From Verrucomicrobia bacterium ADurb.Bin006 (lineage in GTDB: Bacteria; Verrucomicrobiota; Verrucomicrobiia; Limisphaerales; J093): a stretch of DNA of 64,000 bases. The stretch spans positions 1 to 64,000 of the forward strand of contig MWFF01000190.1 of assembly GCA_002071485.1 (NCBI GenBank). Direction: 5' to 3'. Each line of letters starts with the position of its first letter. Within the stretch, counting starts at the first letter, position 1. The notes under the pieces are model-generated. The model made no database searches and was not told the origin of the DNA. It saw only the letters and a program-made list of their open reading frames with translations. The position numbers and the translations under genes were made by a program. Of this stretch, positions 53,396 through 61,994 are shown piece after piece.

Positions 53396-53539
53396 GGGTC
53401 ACATCTTCACATTTGACAATTGCCCGCGTGCCGCGCCGATCCGGCCCCGCCAGGTCTTGCGCCGGGGGATCTCCGGGCGAACCTGGGCTGCCGGCCTGGC
53501 CCATGCTCGGCAAAATGTCAATTATGAAGATGTGACCCC
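53396..53539. repeat. 144-bp inverted-repeat (MITE-like) element
   Basis: GGGGTCACATCTTCA at 53396-53410 is complementary over all 15 bases to 53525-53539. The match continues imperfectly inward (CATTTGACAATT against AATGTCAATTA). Such GGGGTCACATCTTCA ends are often seen at REP/IS200-type elements, here without a transposase gene. It fills part of the 467-bp gap 53270-53736, in which I see no other supported feature. Confidence 0.75.
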
Positions 53540-53736
53540 TGATTTGCCGCGGGCGCGCAGGGTGCAGAGCGCAAAGGAGAAGATCAATATGGCAGCCCCC
53601 CGCTCACCCGATCACGTCTGTTGGTTCCCAGGCGGTCGTTGGGCTGGAGGCGCGACTCCAAGCTTCACTGCGCGAGTGCCATTTCCGCAAAGGATCGGGC
53701 AAGAGCCGGCGTGCGAGGCTCAAATCGCCCGTCCAA

Positions 53737-54906
53737 TCACCCGTAGAAACCGAATTCCCAAGCGGTGTCGAAGAGCGCGAGCACGTTCTCGGGCGGCACC
53801 TCGCCCTGGATGTTGTGCACGTTGTTGAAGACGTAGCCGCCTCCAGGCATGAAAGCTTCGAGATTCCGACGGACATCGGCCGCAACCTCGTCGGGCGTGC
53901 CGCGCGGCAGAATCCGCTGCGCGTCGACCCCACCGCCCCAAAACACGATCCGGTCGCCAAAGCGCCGCTTGAGGTCGGCCGGATTCATGCCGCGCGCGCT
54001 GATCTGGACTGGATTGAGGATGTGGGCGCCGTTGTCGATGATGTCCGGAATGAACTCGGTGCAGGCGCCGCAGGTGTGATACCAGATCTTGGCGTTCGTG
54101 CGCGAGCGGATGGAGTGGACGAGTTGTTTCTGGCGCGGTTTCACCAGGCGGCGGTAGAGGGCCGGGCTGAACAACGGGCCATTCTGCCCAGCCAGATCGT
54201 CTCCGATCATGATCACGTCGACCAGATCGCCGACTTCATCGAGGAAGACGCGGAACCAATCGAGCCAGAATCGGAGCGTCTGATCGAGGAGGGCCGCGCA
54301 GAACTCCGTGTTCGTCATCAGATCGCAGAACCATTGTTCGAGTCCGCGCAGGTACCAGCACGTTTCGTAGACCACGCCCGAGATGCCGCTCACAACGGCG
54401 TAGGGCGTGTCGCGCCGCAACGCCAACGCGCGGTCGCGCAACCCGGCAAACCGCGTCGGGTCGTCCCCTTTGGGCCAGGGGTATCCGGGCAGATCCTTGA
54501 TTGTGGCCTGGGCGAGCGGATGCAGCGTGATGTCCATGTAGTAGGGCGCATCCTCGGGCATCGACCACCGGACGCCGAACTCGTCCGTCAAGTCCGCCCA
54601 ACGCTTCCCGTCGCGCTGGGTCTCGACGATGCCGCCCTTCCAACTCGATGCCGCCCCGGCGGCGATGTAGCGCGTGTCGACGTGCAACCGGGTGAGCAGG
54701 GCCTCGCACGGTTGCGCCAGTTGCTGGACGGCGTCCATCAGACGCACCTCGTCCTGGATCCCCAAATGGGCGATCAGGTTGCGGTACGCGTTGCGATGGA
54801 TGCCGGTCTGATTCCCCCCGAGATCGATCGGCACGCGATCCGGGGTCTCGTGGTTCAACGCCTTGAGAACCCGCTCGCGAGGCGTGAGGGTCTCTCGCCT
54901 GGTCAT
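53737..54906 (-). CDS. Uroporphyrinogen decarboxylase-like (UroD family) protein
   Basis: 389 aa. It starts LTPRERVLKALNHETPDRVP, the standard opening of UroD-like methyltransferase-type proteins. It has GDDLAGQNGPLFSPALYRRL (about residue 230) and a zinc-type site AKIWYHTCGACTEFIPDIID (about residue 275, His-x-Cys with a second Cys), then NPVQISARGMNPADLKRRFG and VFWGGGVDAQRILPRGTPDE. These features mark the corrinoid-related UroD-like branch rather than heme-pathway HemE. In PVC bacteria such genes are abundant near glycan-utilisation genes; a role in demethylation of sugars or amines is plausible but unproven. It is cotranscribed with a DUF1080 gene (9-bp gap). Confidence 0.82.
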   Translation of the reverse strand: MTRRETLTPRERVLKALNHETPDRVPIDLGGNQTGIHRNAYRNLIAHLGIQDEVRLMDAVQQLAQPCEALLTRLHVDTRYIAAGAASSWKGGIVETQRDGKRWADLTDEFGVRWSMPEDAPYYMDITLHPLAQATIKDLPGYPWPKGDDPTRFAGLRDRALALRRDTPYAVVSGISGVVYETCWYLRGLEQWFCDLMTNTEFCAALLDQTLRFWLDWFRVFLDEVGDLVDVIMIGDDLAGQNGPLFSPALYRRLVKPRQKQLVHSIRSRTNAKIWYHTCGACTEFIPDIIDNGAHILNPVQISARGMNPADLKRRFGDRIVFWGGGVDAQRILPRGTPDEVAADVRRNLEAFMPGGGYVFNNVHNIQGEVPPENVLALFDTAWEFGFYG

Positions 54907-54915
54907 GGGCGGGGC

Positions 54916-55545
54916 TCAATCCAGCCGCTTCACCCGGATGTTGCGGTAGCGGATGATGCTCTTCGGGTCGTGGGCTTGGAGGGCGAAGGTGCCCTTGTCC
55001 AGCTTGCGGGCGAAAGGCTGGCCGGCCTGCGCCCCGGCGGGTTCGTTGTACTCGAAGACGCGCTCGCCATTCACCAGCACGGTGATCGATTTCCCTTTGA
55101 CGATGATCTCCTGCGTCCACCATTGCTTGTCGGGAGCCGCCGCCCGCCCGATGTTCACAAGTCCGTACAGGCTGCCCGTCTTGATCCAATCGCTGTGGGT
55201 CACGTTGACCTGCGACTCGAATCCGGCCCGGGGCCAATCCTGTTCCTGGTACTGCGTGTGGAAGTAGATGCCGCCGTTCGAGCCCGGCTCGGTCATCACC
55301 TCGACTTTCAAGTGGAAATTCACAAACGGTTTCTCGTCCCCGACATAGAACAAATGGCAGCGCGGCCCGGCGGCGACGAACGCGCCGTCCTGGATTTTCC
55401 AGGTGTCGGGATTCTCGACCGCCTTCTTCCACCCGTTGAAGGTCTTCCCATCCATGAGCGAAACAAAGCCTTCTTCCGAGTCGGCGGCGAAAAGGCCGGC
55501 GGTGAATGTCGCGGTTGCAACCAGGGCAAGAATGATCGATTTCAT
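54916..55545 (-). CDS. Secreted DUF1080 (3-keto-disaccharide hydrolase-like) protein
   Basis: 209 aa from ATG 55545. Signal peptide [20 protein letters not shown], then a single DUF1080/PF06439 jelly-roll: [72 protein letters not shown] and [14 protein letters not shown] at the end. Family members bind or hydrolyse 3-keto-glycosides, and the fold resembles concanavalin-type lectins. It lies directly upstream of the UroD-like gene and is probably in the same transcript. Confidence 0.88.
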   Translation of the reverse strand: MKSIILALVATATFTAGLFAADSEEGFVSLMDGKTFNGWKKAVENPDTWKIQDGAFVAAGPRCHLFYVGDEKPFVNFHLKVEVMTEPGSNGGIYFHTQYQEQDWPRAGFESQVNVTHSDWIKTGSLYGLVNIGRAAAPDKQWWTQEIIVKGKSITVLVNGERVFEYNEPAGAQAGQPFARKLDKGTFALQAHDPKSIIRYRNIRVKRLD

Positions 55546-55601
55546 GGCGACAGCATGACGAAAAGACCGGCCTTGCCAAGCGGGAATTGGCAATCGAGCG
55601 A

Positions 55602-56387
55602 TTAGCCGGTCGCTCGACCGCCCGCAGAATGCTTGCCGCAGACCGGACACGCCGGGTCGGGACGGATCTGGACTTCGCGAAACCGCATCTCGAGGGCGTT
55701 GAGGACCAACAGGCGTCCAAGCAGCGAAGAGCCGATGCCGAGAATCCACTTGAGCGCCTCGGCCGCCTGGATGCAGCCGACGATCCCAGGCACCACTCCC
55801 AGGACTCCATTGGATGCCGCCCCCAACTCAGGTCCGGGAACGGGCGGTTCGGGGTACAGACAGCGATAGCAGGGCCCGCCCCGATGCGGAGCGAACACGC
55901 TGGCCTGTCCGTCGAATCGTCCGATCGCGCCGTAGACATTCGGTTTCGCAAGCCGCACGGCGGCCTCGTTGATCCAATACCGTGCGTCGAGATTGTCGGT
56001 GGCTCCGACAACCACGTCCCACCCCTCGAGCAACTGCGACGCGTTGTCCCGCGTCAGCCCAACCGCGTGGCGCACGACATCCACGTGCGGATTCAGACGG
56101 CGCAAGGCGTCGGCGGCCGAGTCGGTCTTGGCCCGCCCCACATCGCCGGTCCCGTGCAGGATTTGGCGCTGGAGATTCGAACAATCCACGACGTCGGCAT
56201 CCACAATCCCCAGCCGTCCAATGCCGGCCGCCGCCAGATAGAGCGCGACTGGCGACCCGAGCCCGCCCGCGCCGACACACAAGACGCTCGATGCGCGCAG
56301 CGTGTGCTGTCCGGCCAAATCGATCTCCGGCAGGATGAGCTGCCGCGCGTACCGGCGCATTTCCTCGTCGCTGAGCGGCATGGTCAT
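55602..56387 (-). CDS. MoeB/ThiF-like sulfur-carrier adenylyltransferase
   Basis: 261 aa from ATG 56387; the frame is open to 56603 but homologues begin near [20 protein letters not shown]. Motifs: [11 protein letters not shown] (Arg finger), [40 protein letters not shown] and [17 protein letters not shown]. The zinc cysteines are [10 protein letters not shown] and CPVCG. There is no C-terminal rhodanese domain. It adenylates the C-terminal Gly-Gly of MoaD, ThiS or a similar carrier; which one is not visible, as no moa or thi gene is adjacent. Confidence 0.87.
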   Translation of the reverse strand: MTMPLSDEEMRRYARQLILPEIDLAGQHTLRASSVLCVGAGGLGSPVALYLAAAGIGRLGIVDADVVDCSNLQRQILHGTGDVGRAKTDSAADALRRLNPHVDVVRHAVGLTRDNASQLLEGWDVVVGATDNLDARYWINEAAVRLAKPNVYGAIGRFDGQASVFAPHRGGPCYRCLYPEPPVPGPELGAASNGVLGVVPGIVGCIQAAEALKWILGIGSSLLGRLLVLNALEMRFREVQIRPDPACPVCGKHSAGGRATG

Positions 56388-56617
56388 TTTGGTCGACGGC
56401 GAAGATGGCTCGGACCCGGGCATTGCACAAGGCCAACCAGCCCGGTTGCGGTTCATCGCGAGGCGTGTGAAATCACCAGGCTGCGGCAAGCGCCGCTCTG
56501 CGGCGCGGGGGGGCGATCGGATCGCCTCGTCGGAGGAGCCCGGCAGAAATTCATTGAATCTGCGTCGCGAGTGCCTACCTATTGGCGGCGTCGCAACGAA
56601 CACATGCGGGCGTCAGA

Positions 56618-57898
56618 GTGAAACCAACCGATCTGCGGGGCATCCTGCAATACATTCCGCGCTTTCGCGAACGGACGTTCGTGATCAGCGTCGATGGGGC
56701 CATCGTCACAGACGAGAACTTCGCCAACATCCTGATGGATGTGGCCGTGCTGCGGTCCTTGAATATTCGCGTCGTGCTGGTGCACGGCGCGTCGGCCCAA
56801 ATTTGCCTGCTCGCCAGCCAACAGCAGGTTCAGCCGTCGAATCTCGATGGCAGCGGGGTGACGGATGCCGAGACGCTCAAGCTGGCGCTCACGGCCGCCA
56901 ACAGGCTCACCCACGAAATCCTCGAGGGCTTGGCGACTCAGGACCTGCGGGCCGCCTGCCCGAACGCCATCGTGGCCCATCCCATGGGCATCCTCCAGGG
57001 CGTCGATCACCTCTTCACAGGGAAGGTGGAGCGGATCGACATCGATCTGATCCAAACCCTGCTCGAACAGGACGTGATCCCCATCATCCCGCCTCTCGGT
57101 TTCGACGGCGAAGGCCGCACCTACCGGGTGAACTCCGACGCCATCGCGGTGGCGGTCGCCGAGGCGCTGAAAGCGATCAAACTGATCTTTGTGACCACGT
57201 ATGACGGCCTGTTCCAACAAGGCCGCCTCTTCCGGCAAATCCTGGCCAGCGACCTCGACCGCATTCTGGCCGAAGGCCGCGAGCAGTTGCCGGCGGAAAC
57301 ACTCTCGAAAGCCATCCACGCCGTGGCGGCCTGTCGCGTCGGCGTCCAACGCGTGCACGTGATCAATGGGCGGCTCGACGAGGCGTTGCTGACCGAGGTC
57401 TTCTCGAACGAAGGGGTGGGCACGCTCGTCTACGCCAACGAATACCAGCACATCCGCCGCGCGATGAAGAAGGACATCCCCAGCATCCTGAAACTCATCC
57501 AGCCCTCGGTCAAGTCCGAGGAGTTGGTGAAGCGGAGCCGGAGCAGCATCGAGAAAACGCTCGGCGACTACTACATTTTCGAGATCGACAAGAACCCGGT
57601 CGCCTGTGTAGCCCTGCATATTCACCCCGAGTCGGGCAAGGGAGAGCTGGCCTGTCTGTATGTGAATCCCTCGCACGAGAATCAGGGCATCGGGCGCAAG
57701 ATGCTGCAGTTCATCGAGGACAAGGCGCGCGAGTTGGGCCTGCGCGAGTTGATCGCCCTGTCCACCCAGGCCTTCACCTATTTCCAGTCCAAAGGCGGAT
57801 TCCAGGAAGGCTCGCCCGAAGATCTGCCGCCGGGTCGGCGCGAGAAGTACAACCAGAACGGACGGCGCTCGAAGGTCTTGGTCAAGACCCTGAGGTGA
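56618..57898 (+). CDS. argA: N-acetylglutamate synthase (amino-acid N-acetyltransferase)
   Basis: 426 aa from GTG 56618 (VKPTDLRGILQYIPRFRERT); a start at 56582 would add 12 residues. Residues about 1-285 are an amino-acid-kinase domain (FVISVDGAIVTDENFANILM, VLVHGASAQ, VIPIIPPLGFDGEGRTYRVN SDAIAVAVA), and residues about 290-426 a GNAT domain (ELACLYVNPSHENQGIGRKM LQFIEDKA with the acetyl-CoA loop NQGIGRKM). This matches classical ArgA, which makes N-acetylglutamate from glutamate and acetyl-CoA, the first arginine step. The stop overlaps the next GTG (GTGA). Confidence 0.92.
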   Translation: MKPTDLRGILQYIPRFRERTFVISVDGAIVTDENFANILMDVAVLRSLNIRVVLVHGASAQICLLASQQQVQPSNLDGSGVTDAETLKLALTAANRLTHEILEGLATQDLRAACPNAIVAHPMGILQGVDHLFTGKVERIDIDLIQTLLEQDVIPIIPPLGFDGEGRTYRVNSDAIAVAVAEALKAIKLIFVTTYDGLFQQGRLFRQILASDLDRILAEGREQLPAETLSKAIHAVAACRVGVQRVHVINGRLDEALLTEVFSNEGVGTLVYANEYQHIRRAMKKDIPSILKLIQPSVKSEELVKRSRSSIEKTLGDYYIFEIDKNPVACVALHIHPESGKGELACLYVNPSHENQGIGRKMLQFIEDKARELGLRELIALSTQAFTYFQSKGGFQEGSPEDLPPGRREKYNQNGRRSKVLVKTLR

Positions 57899-58722
57899 GA
57901 ACCGCGCCGCCCAGCCCGCGACGAATCTCGGAGCACCGATCCAGCGGTTGCTGGAGAGTCCCTCTCTGGGAATCGCGCAGTCAGCAGTCCAGAGCCTCTC
58001 CCGCCGCCGCCGGATCGGTGCTCCTGCCTTTGATCGCGGCCCTGCCGCGCTGCGCGATCTCCGCGCCAAGCCTGCCCGCGGGGATGATCCTGGCCTGCCG
58101 CAGACTTGGGATTCGGTTGACCCGCCATCTCCTGCTTGTGCGGGTGCAGGCTCAACAGATGGAATGGATCGAACTGGATTCCGCGGCTCAGGCGATCCCC
58201 ACTCACCGCCCTCTCCTCCCAGGCACGGCGCGCCGACGCATGCGGTACCGAATCTCGACCTCGCGCTTCGGCATTGGGCAGGTCATGGACTCCAACCGCA
58301 CGCCGCTCGGACTCCACCGCATCGCGCACAAGGCCGGAGGGGGATGGCCGGTTGGGGTTGTGCTCGTGAATCGGGAACCAGTCGGCTTCACATGGCAAGG
58401 GCAGCCCGACGCCGCCATCGCTCATCGGGTCCTCTGGCTCGAAGGCCTCGAACCGGGGTGGAATCGCGGCGGGAAAGTCGACACGCTCGAACGCTGCATC
58501 TACGTCCACGGCGTCGGAAATGAACTCACCTTGGGCCGCCCCGCCTCGCGCGGGTGCGTTCACCTGGCGGCACGCGATCTGATGCCGCTCTATGATCGGC
58601 TGCCCGTGGGGACGCTGGTGTGGATCGCCGGCTACCCTGACGATCGCTTTTTCTGGGTCGCGAGTTGCCGCCACTCGGGTGTTGACCATTTCCATAGTCG
58701 GTGGCATCGTCGGCAACCATGA
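57895..58722 (+). CDS. L,D-transpeptidase (YkuD domain)
   Basis: Up to 275 aa if the GTG at 57895, overlapping the argA stop, is used. The first 60 residues are low-complexity and basic, so the true start may be later, for example near the hydrophobic segment. The YkuD domain covers about residues 95-260: FGIGQVMDSNRTPLGLHRIA, ERCIYVHGVGNE (catalytic His) and RPASRGCVHLAARDLMPLYD (catalytic Cys in SRGCVHL), ending VGTLVWIAG. It cross-links peptidoglycan 3-3 or attaches lipoproteins, acting in the periplasm. A signal sequence is not clear. Confidence 0.8.
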   Translation: MRTAPPSPRRISEHRSSGCWRVPLWESRSQQSRASPAAAGSVLLPLIAALPRCAISAPSLPAGMILACRRLGIRLTRHLLLVRVQAQQMEWIELDSAAQAIPTHRPLLPGTARRRMRYRISTSRFGIGQVMDSNRTPLGLHRIAHKAGGGWPVGVVLVNREPVGFTWQGQPDAAIAHRVLWLEGLEPGWNRGGKVDTLERCIYVHGVGNELTLGRPASRGCVHLAARDLMPLYDRLPVGTLVWIAGYPDDRFFWVASCRHSGVDHFHSRWHRRQP

Positions 58723-58744
58723 AATCCCTCTTCCACATCCATCC

Positions 58745-58906
58745 GGAGTCCTTGAAATCCCAAACATGTGGTGATCAAGTCAGGTTCTGTCCCCCCCCCT
58801 CCTTCCAGGTTTCAAGGATTCCGCGGAGCGAGGCGCGAGAGAGAGGGAAGGCATGGCGGCTGTTCATGAAGTCACGAGTCGCAGATGGTCTGAGGCGCGC
58901 CTCGCT
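58745..58906 (+). repeat. Repeat family A, copy B, overlapping a gene start
   Basis: It begins GGAGTCCTTGAAATCCC, then AAACATGTGG and GATCAAGTCAGG. Perfect 11-bp inverted arms AGCGAGGCGCG (58827-58837) and CGCGCCTCGCT (58896-58906) match the ogt copy and the copy at 27502-27661. The ATG (58866) and first 14 codons of the secreted CBM9/Ig gene lie inside it. Confidence 0.85.
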
Positions 58907-61532
58907 GGCTGTTGTTGTAAGCGCGAGCCTGCTCTGGATGAGCCCTGCCGTCGGCGGTCAGTTCAAGCGGATTACCATTGACGGAGACTTCGGAGACTGG
59001 GCAGGCGTGGCGCCCGCCGTCGTCGACGCGGAAGCCGACTCGGGATCACTCGACTTCCGGGAGGTCTATGTGGCCAATGACGAGAATTACCTGTATATCC
59101 GGGTGAAGCTCTACACCCAGATCAACTACAGCGCGTTCCAGCACCACGTGTTCATCGATGCGGATGCGAATCCGGGGACGGGTCTGTCGATCGGCGGCAT
59201 TGGCTCGGAACTGATGATCGAGAACGGAGGCGGCTATCAGCAGAAGAACGGAGGATGGAACGAGGGCAGCGCCTCGAATCTCGGTTGGGCGGCGGCACCC
59301 AGCGGACCGACCACGGAGTTCGAGGTTCGCATCTCGCGGCAGGTGCGCGACGCCGGGGGCGAACTGGTCTTTGCCTCGAACAGCATCCTGCTGGCGGTCG
59401 AGGCGGAGGACAGCAATTGGGACACGGTCGATATGGCGCCTGACAGCGGTGGCGCGGCTTATGATTTCGCGCCGACTCCCCCGAAAGCCACGGGCTCGAC
59501 AACGTTGGTGTCACTCGACGGCACGGTCTGGCGGTACAGCGATGATGGGACGGACTGGGGCACAGACTGGCTGGCGTTCGACTTCGACGACATTCTGTAC
59601 GGGTGGAGCAGCGGTCCTGGGCTCTTCGGCTTTGGAGTACCGGCGGGAACCTATCCAACTCTTGCTACGACCCTTGCTTCCGGCCGAAACACGTACTACC
59701 TGCGTGTTCCGTTCACGTGGGACTACGACAGTCTGGGGATTGCGTTGGTGGCGAATCTCTATCTTTCCGACGGTGCGGTGCTGTATCTGAACGGCGCGGA
59801 GGTCAAGCGTGTGCGCATGCCGGATGGGGAGATCGGGTACGGCACGCCCGCCACGGGAGGTCCGGCTGCGCCCGGTCAGGCGGAGTTCTTCACTGTGCCT
59901 GCGAGCGGGTTGGTCACGGGGGCGAATGTCCTCGAGGCCGAGGTCCATCAGGCGGCCGGCACGCCGACCGAGTTGGCCTTCGGCTTGAAGCTGGAGGCAA
60001 TCGACAGCCTTCCGCCGGCGATCGAGGATCCCACCCAGCCGGCCGACCGCACCGTGACGGAGGGCGAGGCAACCACGTTCGGCGTTGGCATCGTGACCGG
60101 CACCACACCTCTGGCCTATCAGTGGTTCAAAGACGACGCACCGATCGAGGGTGCAACGGAGCCGACACTGACCATTCCCGTGGTGCTGGTGACCGACGCA
60201 GGCGGGTACCGGGTGGAGATTACAAACGCAACGGGGGTCAAGGCCGTCAGCCGCACCGCCCAACTGACGACCACGGCCGTCGCGGTCAGCCTGACAAACG
60301 GCGCCGAGCCGGCGGATCGGACCGTCCTTCAGGGGGAATCGACCACGTTTGCCGTGGAGGTGATCGGCTCGCCGGTGCTCGCCTATCAATGGTTCAAGAA
60401 CCAAGCGCCGATCGAGGGTGCGACCGGGCCTGAATACACCATCGGCGAGGCGGTGCTCGGCGATGCCGGCCAGTATCACGTGACAGTCAGCAACCGTCTG
60501 GGCGCTGTCAGCAGCCGCACGGCGCGCCTGGGCGTGCTTCCGGATACATATCCGCCGCTGGTCGCGCAGTTGGCTGGCTCGGGCCGCAAGGTGGTCGCGG
60601 TCTTCTCAGAGCCGGTCGAGGCTGCTTCCGCCACTGCACCCGGTCACTACACGCTCAGCGGCGGGGCGAGCGTGCAAGCAGCCGCGCTCGATCCGGCCGA
60701 CCGGCGAACGGTCACCCTGACGACGACGGCTCTGAGCTTTGGCGCCGTTTACACCCTGGAAGTGAAAGGGGTTGAAGACCTCTTTGGCAATGCCGCCGAC
60801 ACAACCGCCGTTTTCCGGTCAGCGATCCTGATTGACGGCAGCTTCGAAGACTGGGCGGAGATGCAGCCCCTGGCAACGGAGGTGCAGGAGACGGCCGAAG
60901 GGCTCGAGTTCAACGAAATCTATGTCGCCAACGACGAAATCTACCTTTACCTCCGGTTCAATTTCCACGCGAACGTGGGCCAACTGCCGGTGGACGCCTA
61001 CTTCCACATCTTCTCTGACACGGATAACGACCTGGGAACGGGCTTTGTGACCGCCGGACTCGGCTCGGAGATGATGATCGAAAACGGATGGGGGTATCAG
61101 CAAAAGGGCGGTCAGTTTAACGAAGGCAATGTGAGCGGATTGGACTTCGTCATCGGACCCGCAGCGGCCTCATCCGATTTCGAGTGCCGCATCTCGCGTC
61201 AGGCCACCTACGACAGCGATGGTCAGCGGGTCTACGACAACGAGACGATCGCCCTGGCGTTGCAGTTGATCAGCAACACGTGGGCGAGTCTGGACATCGC
61301 GCCGTCCGCCGGAGCGCTCGTGTATGCATTTGCCGAGTTGCCCGCGATCACGCCAGGGCCACTCCACGTGCAGATGCTCGGCAGCCGGATCGAGATTGTC
61401 TGGACCGGCCCCGGCGTGCTCGAAGCCAAAGACAGTCTGATCGAGGGCGCGTGGGCCCCCGTGCCGGACGCCGCCAGTCCTTACTCGACCAACGCGACCG
61501 CGCCGCAGCGCTACTACCGGCTGAGGCTTTAG
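58866..61532 (+). CDS. Secreted CBM9-like/Ig-like repeat protein
   Basis: 888 aa from ATG 58866, chosen because it directly precedes a signal peptide (MKSRVADGLRRASLAVVVSA, SLLWMSPAVGG); the frame opens upstream at 58701 without one. Two CBM9-like domains flank the protein: ITIDGDFGDWAGVAPAVVDA with EVYVANDENYLYIRV (about 37-200), and ILIDGSFEDWAEMQPLATEV with EIYVANDEIYLYLRF (about 655-830). Between are a jelly-roll, two Ig-like domains with the shared YQWFKDDAPIEGATEP/YQWFKNQAPIEGATGP pattern, and a CopC/Big-like segment. The C-terminus ends RYYRLRL, like neighbouring secreted proteins. Likely glycan-binding and exported. The N-terminal codons come from a dispersed repeat. Confidence 0.82.
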   Translation: MKSRVADGLRRASLAVVVSASLLWMSPAVGGQFKRITIDGDFGDWAGVAPAVVDAEADSGSLDFREVYVANDENYLYIRVKLYTQINYSAFQHHVFIDADANPGTGLSIGGIGSELMIENGGGYQQKNGGWNEGSASNLGWAAAPSGPTTEFEVRISRQVRDAGGELVFASNSILLAVEAEDSNWDTVDMAPDSGGAAYDFAPTPPKATGSTTLVSLDGTVWRYSDDGTDWGTDWLAFDFDDILYGWSSGPGLFGFGVPAGTYPTLATTLASGRNTYYLRVPFTWDYDSLGIALVANLYLSDGAVLYLNGAEVKRVRMPDGEIGYGTPATGGPAAPGQAEFFTVPASGLVTGANVLEAEVHQAAGTPTELAFGLKLEAIDSLPPAIEDPTQPADRTVTEGEATTFGVGIVTGTTPLAYQWFKDDAPIEGATEPTLTIPVVLVTDAGGYRVEITNATGVKAVSRTAQLTTTAVAVSLTNGAEPADRTVLQGESTTFAVEVIGSPVLAYQWFKNQAPIEGATGPEYTIGEAVLGDAGQYHVTVSNRLGAVSSRTARLGVLPDTYPPLVAQLAGSGRKVVAVFSEPVEAASATAPGHYTLSGGASVQAAALDPADRRTVTLTTTALSFGAVYTLEVKGVEDLFGNAADTTAVFRSAILIDGSFEDWAEMQPLATEVQETAEGLEFNEIYVANDEIYLYLRFNFHANVGQLPVDAYFHIFSDTDNDLGTGFVTAGLGSEMMIENGWGYQQKGGQFNEGNVSGLDFVIGPAAASSDFECRISRQATYDSDGQRVYDNETIALALQLISNTWASLDIAPSAGALVYAFAELPAITPGPLHVQMLGSRIEIVWTGPGVLEAKDSLIEGAWAPVPDAASPYSTNATAPQRYYRLRL

Positions 61533-61576
61533 CCCGGATCTTGTACAAGGCTTCGCGGGCTCTCATATCCGGGCTA
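61530..61576. repeat. Palindrome starting at a stop codon
   Basis: TAGCCCGGAT at 61530-61539 and its exact complement at 61567-61576. The first three bases are the TAG stop of the upstream gene. The same TAGCCCGGA sequence follows the stop of the cyclophilin gene (minus strand, 4903 downward). It could also serve as a terminator hairpin, although no T-run follows. Confidence 0.7.
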
Positions 61577-61612
61577 GCCAGAGGCGACGGGGACGTCGCC
61601 CCTCCAAGGTTC

Positions 61613-61667
61613 GGTTCATGGAGAGCGTTGACATTCGACCGGTGAATGCGAACGGGGACCATGAACC
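61613..61667 (-). repeat. 55-bp repeat module
   Basis: From GGTTCATGG to CATGAACC. The minus strand matches 29950-30004 with few differences, and 61757-61811 is a second copy in the same orientation. Confidence 0.75.
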
Positions 61668-61672
61668 GATTT

Positions 61673-61748
61673 GTAGCCGCCGACGTGAGTCGGCGCTGAT
61701 TTCTGCTTTTGACGGAGCGAGATGGCGCGGACTCACGTCCGCGGCTAC
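61673..61748. repeat. 76-bp palindromic repeat with 24-bp arms
   Basis: Arms at 61673-61696 and 61725-61748 pair at 22 of 24 positions, both beginning GTAGCCGC when read inward from the ends. The 28-bp centre is TG-, CTTTTG- and GGAGCGAG-containing. It sits between the two 55-bp modules. Confidence 0.75.
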
Positions 61749-61756
61749 GGAACCAC

Positions 61757-61937
61757 GGTTCATGGAAAGCATTGACATTCAACGGTTTAATGCGCATTGG
61801 ACCCATGAACCGGGGAACGTTCAACGCCCAACTTCCAACGCTCAACGTTCAACGAAGCGGTTCGTTGAAAGTTGGACGTTGAACGTTGCGCGTTGGACGT
61901 TCGGGTTACCCCTTTTGTTAATTATCAACGGCTTGCG
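61757..61937 (+). repeat. Repeat block B, direct copy
   Basis: It consists of a 55-bp module (61757-61811), a run of short alternating GTTCAACG/CGTTGAAC units (61812-61905) and a TTTTGTTAATTATCAACGGC tail. The inverted counterpart is 27780-27929. Together with the elements before it, it occupies most of the 462-bp gap 61533-61994; no gene is supported there. Confidence 0.8.
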
Positions 61938-61994
61938 CCGTGGGAGTGGGGGCGTTCTCGTCCCCGACGATGGCAGTGGCCGGCGACGGACCAT

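Noticed and set aside
61812-61905. CRISPR-like repeats from the alternating GTTCAACG units
   Set aside because: Units are only about 8-14 bp, alternate in orientation and have no spacers; this is a degenerate inverted repeat, not an array.
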